Source: BQWY01 sp046351095
GTDB lineage: Bacteria; Nitrospirota; Nitrospiria; Nitrospirales; Nitrospiraceae
Assembly (NCBI GenBank): GCA_046351095.1
Contig: JAXLZC010000001.1
Location: forward strand, 3,038,001-3,102,000
Length of the DNA: 64,000 nucleotides
Reading direction: 5' to 3'
Numbering within the stretch: the first letter of the stretch is position 1; every line of letters begins with the position of its first letter. The position numbers and the translations under genes were made by a program. This document shows positions 42,931 through 50,360 of the stretch, in pieces. The notes under the pieces were generated by a model. The model had not been told where the DNA came from. It saw only the letters and a program-made list of their open reading frames with translations, and did no database searches.

Positions 42931-45111
42931 CTACGCGGCCTTCAACTCCGACTTTCTCGTGAGGTCCAGCAGCCCACGAATATCCAGGATGAACCCGACC
43001 GTCCCGTCGCCGAGAATCGTCGCTCCGGCGATGCCGTGGACCTTTCGGAAATTCTTTTCCAGACTCTTGATGACGACCTGCTGCTGACCGACCAACTCGT
43101 CGACCATGACCGCCACGCGCTCGCCTTCCGTTTCGACGATGACGAGGATGCTCTCCAACAAGTCCGTGTGATCGGCCTTGACGGTAAACACCTCGTGCAG
43201 CCGTACGATCGGGTGGTAGGCGCCGCGCACGTTGATCAACTCCGCCTGATCCGCGATGGTGCGGATCGTATTCGCCTGGGGCTGGATCGATTCCACGATC
43301 GATACCAGCGGGATGATGTAGAGTTCGTCGCCGACGCGCACCGTCATGCCGTCGATGATCGCCAGCGTGAGCGGCAGCTTCAGGGTGAATACCGTGCCCT
43401 TGCCGGCGGTGGTTTTGATGCCGACCGTGCCGCCGAGGGCCTCGATATTGCGTTTGACCACGTCCATACCGACGCCGCGGCCGGACACGTCCGTGATTTT
43501 TTCCGCCGTCGAGAAGCCCGGCGCAAAAATCATCTGCCAGATTTGATCGTCGGTCAGCTTGTCGCCTTCCTGGATTAAGCCGTTCTTGATGGCCTTGGCC
43601 AGGATGCGATCGCGGTTGAGGCCGCGCCCGTCGTCCTCGACGGTGATGCTGATGGCGCCGCCCTCGTGGAAGGCGTTCAGCTTGATCGTGCCGAGTTCCG
43701 GTTTGCCTGCCGCGCGCCGTTCGTCAGGAGGCTCCAACCCGTGATCCGCGGAATTGCGGATCAAGTGGGTCAAGGGGTCGCCGATGCTCTCGATGACGCC
43801 CTTGTCCAGTTCGGTTTCCTCGCCGGCGGTGACCAACTGCAACTTCTTGCCGCTCTTTTGCGCGAGGTCGCGTACCAAGCGCGGGAAGCGTTGGAATGCG
43901 GTGCCGATCTGCAACATCCGAATGCCCATGACGCGTTCTTGAATCTCGCGCGTGTTGCGCTCCAGTTGCGCCATGTGTTCCAGGAGCACGGGAATCTTGG
44001 TCGGCACGAAGTTTTTGCCGATGTCCGTCAGCATGGACTGCGTAATGACCAACTCGCCGACCAGGTTGATGAGGCGATCGATCTTGGCCGTGTCCACACG
44101 GATCGTGGCGTTGTCGCCGGATTTTTTCGCCTGCGCGGCAGCTTCAGCGTGTTTTTGCGTGTCCAGCGCCTGCGCCACCTGCTGCGGCGTCACGACATGC
44201 TGCTCGACCAAGATCTCGCCGACTTTTTTCTGTTGCGAGAGCGCCCGGTTCAGCTCTTCCTGCGAGACGGCGCCGGTTTCGACGAGGATTTCGCCGATCG
44301 GTTTCACCTCGCTTGCATGTGCGGCCTGAGCGGGGGCCTGGGCGACGAGAATCGGTTCGTCCGGTGTCGTATCCAGCACGCTCAGGATGCTGTCGTCCTT
44401 CACGAATTCGAAGACGGACTCGACGACTTCCTCGGACTTCAGGGTTTCCAACACCAACGACCAGGACAGGTAACACTGTTCCGGATTGAGAGCATTCAAC
44501 GCGGGGAGGCGGCTCATGTCCACCTGCACGCGCGACGCGGTGCCGAGGTTGTTCAAATCCTTCATGAGCTGCATCGGGTCGAGGCCGACCAAGAACACGT
44601 CCTTGGCGGGCGTCCAGCCGATGGTGAATTGGAACGGCCGCGTCGGCGCCTGCGGTTTCGCCGGTGCGGCCGCTGCGGGTGCCGCTGCAGCGGCCGTGGC
44701 GGCGGCCGGCGAGGCGATCTCTTTGCCGGCGGCGCAATCGGCCAATTGCGTCTCCAAGAGGGTGATGAGCGCAGCGTCCGGCTTTTCGCCGCCTTTCGCT
44801 TCGCCGATCAGCGCCTTCAGGCAGTCGGTGCAGCGCAACAACAGATCGGCGATGACGGGCGTCACCGACAGTTTGTTGTTGCGGAGTAGATCGAGCAGCG
44901 TTTCCATCTTGTGCGTGAACTGCGCGACGGCGGTGAAGCCGAGCATACTCGCCACGCCTTTGATGGAATGGGCCGATCGGAAGATGGTGGCCAGGAGGTC
45001 GAGGTCCGCCGGCCGTTGCTCCAATTGGAGCAGCCCGTCCTCGATGGCCGTCATGTGCTCCGAGGCCTCTTCGAAGAATGCGTCGTTGAATTGCGACAGA
45101 TCTCCGCTCAT
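42931..45111 (-). CDS. cheA: Chemotaxis histidine kinase CheA with a GspE/MshE-N-like linker repeat
   Basis: A 726-residue CheA. The P1 HPt domain has the phospho-acceptor His48 in FRSAHSIKGVA. A second domain (about 155-250) is of the P2 or unknown type. Residues about 271-320 form two copies of a motif GEILVE-(x)n-AL-x-x-Q, resembling the N-terminal domain of GspE/MshE ATPases. P3 starts near 335. P4 has NSADHGLEPPDER, VEDDGRGLNRD, FAPGFSTAEK and SGRGVGMDVV, and P5 follows with IPLVSIVESIQP. It phosphorylates CheY and CheB. The ATG at 45111 overlaps the cheY stop (ATGA), which argues against the longer frame. Confidence 0.96.
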   Translation of the reverse strand: MSGDLSQFNDAFFEEASEHMTAIEDGLLQLEQRPADLDLLATIFRSAHSIKGVASMLGFTAVAQFTHKMETLLDLLRNNKLSVTPVIADLLLRCTDCLKALIGEAKGGEKPDAALITLLETQLADCAAGKEIASPAAATAAAAAPAAAAPAKPQAPTRPFQFTIGWTPAKDVFLVGLDPMQLMKDLNNLGTASRVQVDMSRLPALNALNPEQCYLSWSLVLETLKSEEVVESVFEFVKDDSILSVLDTTPDEPILVAQAPAQAAHASEVKPIGEILVETGAVSQEELNRALSQQKKVGEILVEQHVVTPQQVAQALDTQKHAEAAAQAKKSGDNATIRVDTAKIDRLINLVGELVITQSMLTDIGKNFVPTKIPVLLEHMAQLERNTREIQERVMGIRMLQIGTAFQRFPRLVRDLAQKSGKKLQLVTAGEETELDKGVIESIGDPLTHLIRNSADHGLEPPDERRAAGKPELGTIKLNAFHEGGAISITVEDDGRGLNRDRILAKAIKNGLIQEGDKLTDDQIWQMIFAPGFSTAEKITDVSGRGVGMDVVKRNIEALGGTVGIKTTAGKGTVFTLKLPLTLAIIDGMTVRVGDELYIIPLVSIVESIQPQANTIRTIADQAELINVRGAYHPIVRLHEVFTVKADHTDLLESILVIVETEGERVAVMVDELVGQQQVVIKSLEKNFRKVHGIAGATILGDGTVGFILDIRGLLDLTRKSELKAA

Positions 45112-45479
45112 TCCGGTAACACCTTTTTCACGACGGTCATGAATTGATCGGGGTTGAACGGCTTGACGATCCACCCCGTGGCGCCGGCTGCACGGCCCTG
45201 CGCCTTCTTCTCGGGCGACGACTCGGTCGTCAGCATGAGGATGGGCACGAACTTCATGTTCGGCATTTTTCGGACCGCCTCAATGAGGCAGAGTCCGTCC
45301 ATGACCGGCATGTTGAGGTCGGTCACGACCAGCGAGGGCTGCGCGATCGCGCCGAGTTTGGTCAGGGCTTCCTGCCCGTCACCCGCCTCCACGACCTGGT
45401 AGCCGGCGGAGGTCAAGGTAAAGACCACCATTTGCCGCATGGTGGGAGAATCATCGACGACCAACACTGTTTTTGCCAT
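45108..45479 (-). CDS. cheY: Chemotaxis response regulator CheY (copy 2)
   Basis: A 123-residue single receiver. The acidic pair is in VVDDSPTMR, the acceptor Asp54 in VVTDLNMPVMDG, the Thr in LMLTTE and the Lys in WIVKPFNPD. It precedes and overlaps cheA, so it is probably a direct CheA substrate. With two CheY proteins in one operon, one may be a phosphate sink. A strong SD (AGGAGG) precedes the ATG. Confidence 0.94.
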   Translation of the reverse strand: MAKTVLVVDDSPTMRQMVVFTLTSAGYQVVEAGDGQEALTKLGAIAQPSLVVTDLNMPVMDGLCLIEAVRKMPNMKFVPILMLTTESSPEKKAQGRAAGATGWIVKPFNPDQFMTVVKKVLPE

Positions 45480-45520
45480 GGCTCAGCGCCTCCTGACGCG
45501 CACGTTCGCGAACGATTCGG

Positions 45521-46306
45521 TTAGAACAGCGTCACATCCCCTTCGGTTTCCATGCCGGCGGTTTTCGCCTGCGCGGGCGTTGCACCCGGCGTGCCCGTGA
45601 GCGCGTGAACCATCACGGCCCGTTCGCTCTCCATCGTGTAGCTCTTGTGCAGGGCGGCCAAGAGACTCCTGGCCTGTGGGTCCTGCAGGCCGTGCCCGCG
45701 GACCAACGTTTCGAGCGAGCGCTTGAGTTGATCCAGCGGTTCGACGACATGTTGCAGCTGCTGTTTCGTGATGTCCTGGTATTGGAGCGCCATCACGATT
45801 TCCGCCACATCTTTGGCCGTCGTTGCGTCGGAGGCCAACAGGTGATCCACGGCTGTCCGCAACTCCGCGTTTGACACCGGATCCAGCGAAGGACGGGCAC
45901 AGACCCCCTGCAACAGGGTCGTCATGGAACGGGTTTGAGTCTCGACGCGACTCGCCATTCCTAGGATGCGCTCGTTGATCGTCACTGCCGCCGCTTCGTT
46001 TTGTGCCATGACGCCTTCGAGTTGATGCGTCAAAATCGGAATCAAGGGCACGGCGTCCGCTGCCAATTGCTCCCAGGCTTTCTCGCGTTGGAGGTCCACC
46101 GATTCCGCGACCGTCGCGAGATCCGGGCTCTGCGTCGCGGGGGCCGGTGCCGGTGGCTCCGGCGTATGCGGCCGGCCGGCGCCGGCGAACCACCACCGCC
46201 CGATGCCGATGCCTATCGCCGTGCCGATACACAACGCCCATGTGAGGCCAAGCACTCCCTCAGTCACCGATCCCTCGCGGTCACGTTCAAAGCTCATTAT
46301 CGTCAT
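45521..46306 (-). CDS. Membrane-anchored CheZ-like protein
   Basis: A 261-residue protein with one N-terminal transmembrane helix (about 17-40), a Pro-rich linker and a long helical region. In it, LQYQDITKQQLQHV (Asp178 and Gln182) matches the D-x-x-x-Q active site of CheZ phosphatases (D143 and Q147 in E. coli). The last residues are G-D-V-T-L-F, as at the end of CheD. It may dephosphorylate CheY at the membrane or sense array state. The start is uncertain: ATGs at 46342, 46306 and 46297 are in frame; 46306 was chosen as a compromise, while 46342 would sit just after the STAS stop codon. Confidence 0.7.
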   Translation of the reverse strand: MTIMSFERDREGSVTEGVLGLTWALCIGTAIGIGIGRWWFAGAGRPHTPEPPAPAPATQSPDLATVAESVDLQREKAWEQLAADAVPLIPILTHQLEGVMAQNEAAAVTINERILGMASRVETQTRSMTTLLQGVCARPSLDPVSNAELRTAVDHLLASDATTAKDVAEIVMALQYQDITKQQLQHVVEPLDQLKRSLETLVRGHGLQDPQARSLLAALHKSYTMESERAVMVHALTGTPGATPAQAKTAGMETEGDVTLF

Positions 46307-46347
46307 GGCGCGAGCCGGAGCCGTGACCGCTCCGCCGACCATTCCAC

Positions 46348-46617
46348 TTACTTCATCAACAGGTCGTAGCAGCCCACCTGTGTGAGCCGCGTCTTGATCG
46401 TATCGGGCACGCCGGTTACCGTGCACAACCCGGACTGTTTCGCCGCGAGCAACAATTGTAGGCAGGCCGTATCGAGGCGTTCGATGCGGCTGAGATCCAC
46501 AGTGAACGGGCTCTGCACGCTGACGCGCGCCAGGAGTTCTTCCTTGACCAGGGCCGCGGCCTCGATCGTCAACGAGCCGGTCGGCGTCCATGCGGCGGTG
46601 GTGGATGTATCGCTCAT
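46348..46617 (-). CDS. Small STAS-domain protein
   Basis: An 89-residue protein with the beta-alpha pattern of a STAS domain (anti-anti-sigma factor type): FTVDLSRIERLDTACLQLLL covers the central strand and the loop where SpoIIAA has its phosphorylated Ser. Here the equivalent position may be Thr in LDTACL. It lies between the two CheZ-like genes, so it may act as a protein-protein switch in the array rather than with a sigma factor. SD AAGGA. Confidence 0.75.
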   Translation of the reverse strand: MSDTSTTAAWTPTGSLTIEAAALVKEELLARVSVQSPFTVDLSRIERLDTACLQLLLAAKQSGLCTVTGVPDTIKTRLTQVGCYDLLMK

Positions 46618-46701
46618 AACGCGGGTTCCTTCGTGATCGTCGTCCGATCTATCCAGTGTTCGGTTGACGGCCGTTAATTCTTGAGTCGTGGTGCCGGTTA
46701 G

Positions 46702-47292
46702 TCAGCCGAATCCCAATTGGTTGAGCACGTCATCCACCAAATCTTGTTTCAAGGCGGTGGTCTTCGAGGCTTCCAACCACTTGAGCATTTCGCCGGTCTT
46801 CCCCTCGTCGACCTTGGCCGTGCCGTTCGAGCCGGATCCGAAGATGACGAGCAGCTCCAGCAGCTTGTGCTCGACTTCCGTCAGCACTGTGGCCAGCTTG
46901 TTGATCCGTTGCGCGAGCAAATCCTGAAAGGTCAGCGCGGTGAAAATTTCGATCCGGCGTGCTTCGTCGTCGGTGAGGACGGTCTGCAGGGTGCGCAATT
47001 CATCGACGAGGGGGCCGGTCAGGCCTGCTTGCTCCAATTTGGTCAGCACGCTCTTGACGGTGCGCCCCATCTTGCCGGCGTTTTCTTCGAGCGCCTCGGT
47101 TTGTGTCATGACTTTGTGCGTGGCGTCTTCGCTGAGCTGGCGAAGATCCGACAGGTGCGCCGCGGCTTGCGGAAGCTGAGTGGAGGCGGCTTCGAGCGGC
47201 TGCTGGGCATTCTGGAACCCGCTCCGTGTGTTTTCGATGTAGCGGGCCAGCGTGCCCAATTCTTCGTAGAGTTTTCGGTTCTGATCGCTCAC
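46702..47292 (-). CDS. cheZ: Chemotaxis phosphatase CheZ
   Basis: A 196-residue, highly helical protein. The catalytic motif TFQDLLAQRI contains Asp124 and Gln128, equivalent to the D-x-x-x-Q pair of E. coli CheZ. The C-terminus DLVDDVLNQLGFG closely resembles the CheY-binding peptide DLLDSLGF. It dephosphorylates CheY-P. It starts with GTG behind GGGGAGG and lies 53 bp after cheY1. Both the active site and the docking peptide are present, so the assignment is strong. Confidence 0.92.
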   Translation of the reverse strand: MSDQNRKLYEELGTLARYIENTRSGFQNAQQPLEAASTQLPQAAAHLSDLRQLSEDATHKVMTQTEALEENAGKMGRTVKSVLTKLEQAGLTGPLVDELRTLQTVLTDDEARRIEIFTALTFQDLLAQRINKLATVLTEVEHKLLELLVIFGSGSNGTAKVDEGKTGEMLKWLEASKTTALKQDLVDDVLNQLGFG

Positions 47293-47345
47293 GTGTGCCT
47301 CCCCAGGGTCCTCGGACCGTTGCGGGTACGTCGTCGTCGCTCGAC

Positions 47346-47726
47346 CTACTTGAAGATCTTATTGATCTTGTCCTGCAGGATTTCGGCCGTGAACGGCTTG
47401 ACGACATAGTTGTTGACGCCGGCTTGCGCCGCTTCGACGATGTTTTCTTTCTGCGCTTCGGCCGTCACCATCAAGACGGGCGTCGCCTTCAGTTTTTCGT
47501 CGGCCCGAATGGCTCGCAACATTTCGATGCCGGTCATGACGGGCATGTTCCAGTCGGAGACGACGAAGCCGTAACGGTCCGCGCGCAATTTGTTGAGTCC
47601 GTCTTGTCCGTTTTCGGCTTCGTCCAGGTTGTTGAACCCGAGCTGTTTCAAAAAGTTTTTGGTGATGCGCCGCATGGTGGACATGTCGTCCACGATGAGG
47701 ATCTTCATGTTGAGGTCGGCCGGCAT
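47346..47726 (-). CDS. cheY: Chemotaxis response regulator CheY (copy 1)
   Basis: A 126-residue receiver, very like enterobacterial CheY: VDDMSTMRRITKNFLKQLGF, acceptor Asp58 in VSDWNMPVMTG, MVTAEA and NNYVVKPF. It should bind the flagellar switch (FliM) when phosphorylated. The ATG at 47726 has a perfect AGGAGG 7 nt upstream; a start at 47708 (MKILIVDD) lacks one. It is the first gene of the che operon, behind a sigma54-type promoter. Confidence 0.96.
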   Translation of the reverse strand: MPADLNMKILIVDDMSTMRRITKNFLKQLGFNNLDEAENGQDGLNKLRADRYGFVVSDWNMPVMTGIEMLRAIRADEKLKATPVLMVTAEAQKENIVEAAQAGVNNYVVKPFTAEILQDKINKIFK

Positions 47727-47772
47727 ACAACTCCTCCTATAAATAGACAGTGCCGCACGCCACGGGCGGCGT

Positions 47773-47788
47773 TGCACTGGTTTTGCCA
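47773..47788 (-). promoter_or_regulatory. sigma54-type promoter of the cheY-cheZ-cheA operon
   Basis: On the - strand TGGCAAAACCAGTGCA has TGGCA and TGCA with GG and GC 10 bp apart. The predicted start is about 35 nt before the cheY ATG. It overlaps a 7-bp inverted repeat (GCACTGG / CCAGTGC, 47774-47792), so a repressor or cruciform role is an alternative. Confidence 0.6.
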
Positions 47789-47915
47789 GTGCGTTATCGG
47801 AACCTGCTCGCCAATTCTTTACCGTTGCTGTCGATCCGCGACGGTTTCTCCAAACGACGACCGCGTCGCACGGCGCGTTGCCGACGAGCCTCAATAAAAC
47901 TGCGTACAGCCTGCT

Positions 47916-47930
47916 CGGCAAAAATTTCCG
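47916..47930. promoter_or_regulatory. Putative activator site shared by cheY and fliK
   Basis: CGGCAAAAATTTCCG differs by one base from the perfect palindrome upstream of flgB. It lies 128 bp upstream of the cheY sigma54-type promoter and 106 bp upstream of the weaker candidate for fliK, a spacing typical of enhancer sites for NtrC-family activators. Confidence 0.55.
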
Positions 47931-48035
47931 GCAACCAGGTCACGGTTGCCGAGTGCAAGGGAGCGGAAATGCGCGCTTCCCAGCGGCATTCCCGCAAGTC
48001 GTTGATTTTCTGCGTGGGTGCGAGAACGAGCGCGC

Positions 48036-48051
48036 TGGCATCGGACTTGAG
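48036..48051 (+). promoter_or_regulatory. Weak sigma54-like promoter candidate for fliK
   Basis: TGGCATCGGACTTGAG matches the -24 element well, but the -12 element has TTGA instead of TTGC, a change that normally weakens promoters strongly. Its position relative to the 47916 motif and fliK is right. Confidence 0.3.
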
Positions 48052-48105
48052 TAGTGGGCGGAGAGCTTGTGCAGGCTGAACGTCTTTTGAAGGAGTGGCA
48101 CCACC

Positions 48106-49872
48106 GTGACGCCGTTTACCATTCAACCGCAGACCGTGACCCAACAACCGATTCAGCGCGACGCCGTCGCGGATCCGTCTCAGGAACGAACGGCCGATGC
48201 GTTTCGGGCTGCGGCCACCGCCTTTCGAGAGAACCTCAGGCAGTCGCTCCAGTTGCCATCTCGTGGAACGGTGGCGCCGGCCGACGTGCGACAGTCCGTG
48301 TCGAGAGTGGCACGGGGAAACGATCGTAGCGAGTCGGCTCACACGGACCGTCGAAGCCGTGAGGTACAGCCTGCGCGAGCCGACAGGAGCGATCGCCCCG
48401 ATCGTGGCTCGCGTGTAGAAGGGCGTCGGTCTGAGGTTGGTACGGGCGAGCGGAGGAGTGGTCGAGAGGCGACGTCCGACGCGCAAACGAAATCTACCGA
48501 TCAACGAAGCGTTACGTCTTCCGCGTTGCGTCAGGATCGCAAGGCCCCGGTTTCTACTGATGACCGCACCCAAGGTGAGGCGGCAAAGAACGACGCTATA
48601 GAGAATGCGGTGCAGGCGTCGTCGGATGCGTCGGCAAAGCCGGATGCATCCACGCAGGGGGCCGACGCGGGAAAGACACCGACGAGTGACTCCTCCGATC
48701 CGCAGACCGATTCGATTCGCGATGCGGAAGCTGCGGCGGCGTGGCTCGCCTCCATGATGCAGACGATTGACAGTGCGGCGACGGTTCCCGCCGATGCCGC
48801 AGCGCAGGCCGTTGAGACCGCCCAGGGTGGTTCGGCAGGTTCCGCGTCCGCACCATCGGCTGGCGTGTCCGCAGTGCCTGCGGCTGTCGACCCATCGATC
48901 CTTTCGACGAAAGACGCCATGGATACGAGCGGTGTCGTTGTCCCGCAGGTGTCTGAGCAGGGCAGTGCGAAGGTTGTATCGAGCACATCGACACCCATTG
49001 CGGCTGTGACGTCCGAGACGATGACTCCCCAGGCGTTGTCGAACGGTGCCGAGGCGCCTACGCAAAAGGAGTCGTCGACGCTGGAGATTGCGGCAGCGGG
49101 GGCCAGTGCGCGCGAGGAAGAATCGCCGTCTGGGTCGTTGCGCGCGATCATGGGTGATACGACGGCGGCGTTGCGGAACGCGGCGACGACGGTCGACGGT
49201 GGCGCGGCATCCGATGCCGAGGTCGAGAGCAGCGCTCGTATCGCCGGCGCGACAAGCGACATTCCCAACGGCGCCCAAGAACAGGGGCCACGCGCGTCCA
49301 ACGACTCGTCGTTCCAGTCGGCCCACTCTCAGCAGGAATTTCAGTCGGGCAGGGAAGGCCAGACCTCCTCGACATTCTCTCATCAGATGGAATCCAGCAG
49401 CATGGTGCCATCCTCGAATGGCGCGTCGTCGTCATTGACGGCGCCGACGGCAAGGTTGGCGCCGGTCGCGGCGACCGCACCTGTCCCGCCTGCCCCATGG
49501 GAAGTCGGCACGCCGTCGGTCCGGATGGATGTCACGACGCCGGACGGAAACCCCGTCCAGGTGCATGTCTCGCTTGTCCATCAAACGGTCTACGCGCGAG
49601 TGGTCACGGGGCAGAGCGACGTGCAGGATTTTCTGACGCGCAACCAGACGCGTCTCGAAAATCAGCTGCAGCAGCAAGGTCTGGAAATGGGTTCGTTCGT
49701 CGTGGATTCGGGACAGCAGCAGGGGCAGGGGCGGCAGCAGTGGGAGGCGTCGACGGCGGCGCACGACGACATGCCTCGACCCGAGCGCCGTCAGGACGGC
49801 GCTGTGGAGCAGGCTCCGACCACGGCAGTGGCGGCGCGCAGCTCGCGATCGCGCCTTCATATTGTGGCTTAG
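48106..49872 (+). CDS. fliK: Flagellar hook-length control protein FliK
   Basis: A 588-residue protein. About 450 residues are low-complexity Ala/Ser/Thr/Asp/Gln sequence with no cysteine, typical of the exported molecular-ruler part. The C-terminal Flg_hook domain (about 465-545) reads VRMDVTTPDGNPVQVHVS, then QTVYARVVTGQSDVQDFL and LENQLQQQGLEM, the part that switches export specificity at FlhB. The GTG at 48106 follows AAGGAGTGG. It leads the second flagellar block and precedes flgD and flgE, the hook genes it controls. Confidence 0.9.
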   Translation: MTPFTIQPQTVTQQPIQRDAVADPSQERTADAFRAAATAFRENLRQSLQLPSRGTVAPADVRQSVSRVARGNDRSESAHTDRRSREVQPARADRSDRPDRGSRVEGRRSEVGTGERRSGREATSDAQTKSTDQRSVTSSALRQDRKAPVSTDDRTQGEAAKNDAIENAVQASSDASAKPDASTQGADAGKTPTSDSSDPQTDSIRDAEAAAAWLASMMQTIDSAATVPADAAAQAVETAQGGSAGSASAPSAGVSAVPAAVDPSILSTKDAMDTSGVVVPQVSEQGSAKVVSSTSTPIAAVTSETMTPQALSNGAEAPTQKESSTLEIAAAGASAREEESPSGSLRAIMGDTTAALRNAATTVDGGAASDAEVESSARIAGATSDIPNGAQEQGPRASNDSSFQSAHSQQEFQSGREGQTSSTFSHQMESSSMVPSSNGASSSLTAPTARLAPVAATAPVPPAPWEVGTPSVRMDVTTPDGNPVQVHVSLVHQTVYARVVTGQSDVQDFLTRNQTRLENQLQQQGLEMGSFVVDSGQQQGQGRQQWEASTAAHDDMPRPERRQDGAVEQAPTTAVAARSSRSRLHIVA

Positions 49873-49926
49873 ATTGTCAGCACCGTATTGCGGCGCCGGT
49901 CGCGCCGAGAATGGAAGGAGTGTCCC

Positions 49927-50280
49927 ATGGTGGTGTCTACGGATCAGACTGCAGTACAGCAGGCATTAGCCAATTCGAAAGCGCCCGGAGTTGGGGGTGC
50001 CAACGGGACCGACGATAACGGGCTCTCGTCGGCCATCGGGGACAATGCCAAACTCGGCAAAGACGAGTTTTTGAAGCTGTTGATCACCCAATTGCAGCAT
50101 CAAGATCCGCTGAAGCCGATGGAGAACACGGAGATGATTGCGCAGACCGCGCAGTTCAGCCAGGTCGAGCAGCTGACGAAGGTCGTGACGTTGTTGGAGA
50201 AGATGGTGTCGTTGCAGGAGGGCACCAAAGCTGCGGCTGCACCGACATCGCCGACCGCATCGACTACGCAGCAAGCGTAA
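49927..50280 (+). CDS. flgD: Hook-capping protein FlgD (N-terminal part only)
   Basis: A 117-residue protein. The conserved hook-cap motif KDEFLKLLITQLQHQDPLKP and TAQFSQVEQL are present, but it stops about residue 117, where E. coli FlgD (about 230 residues) continues into tudor and fibronectin-like domains. The tail is Thr/Ala/Ser-rich. The stop codon is clean, with flgE 80 bp on, so this is a short family form rather than an obvious frameshift. SD AAGGAG before the ATG at 49927. Confidence 0.92.
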   Translation: MVVSTDQTAVQQALANSKAPGVGGANGTDDNGLSSAIGDNAKLGKDEFLKLLITQLQHQDPLKPMENTEMIAQTAQFSQVEQLTKVVTLLEKMVSLQEGTKAAAAPTSPTASTTQQA

Positions 50281-50360
50281 GACGGAAGACGGACACACGC
50301 GCCACGGATGAGGGCGCTCGCAGTTTGATCGAGACACCGTACCACGAGGAGGAAGGGCAC

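Larger units (their letters stand above)
47727..48105. other. 379-nt divergent region between cheY1 and fliK
   Basis: It contains a 7-bp inverted repeat with a sigma54-type promoter toward cheY, an A-rich activator-like motif in the middle, and a weaker -24/-12-like sequence toward fliK. No open frame of its own was recognised. Confidence 0.6.
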
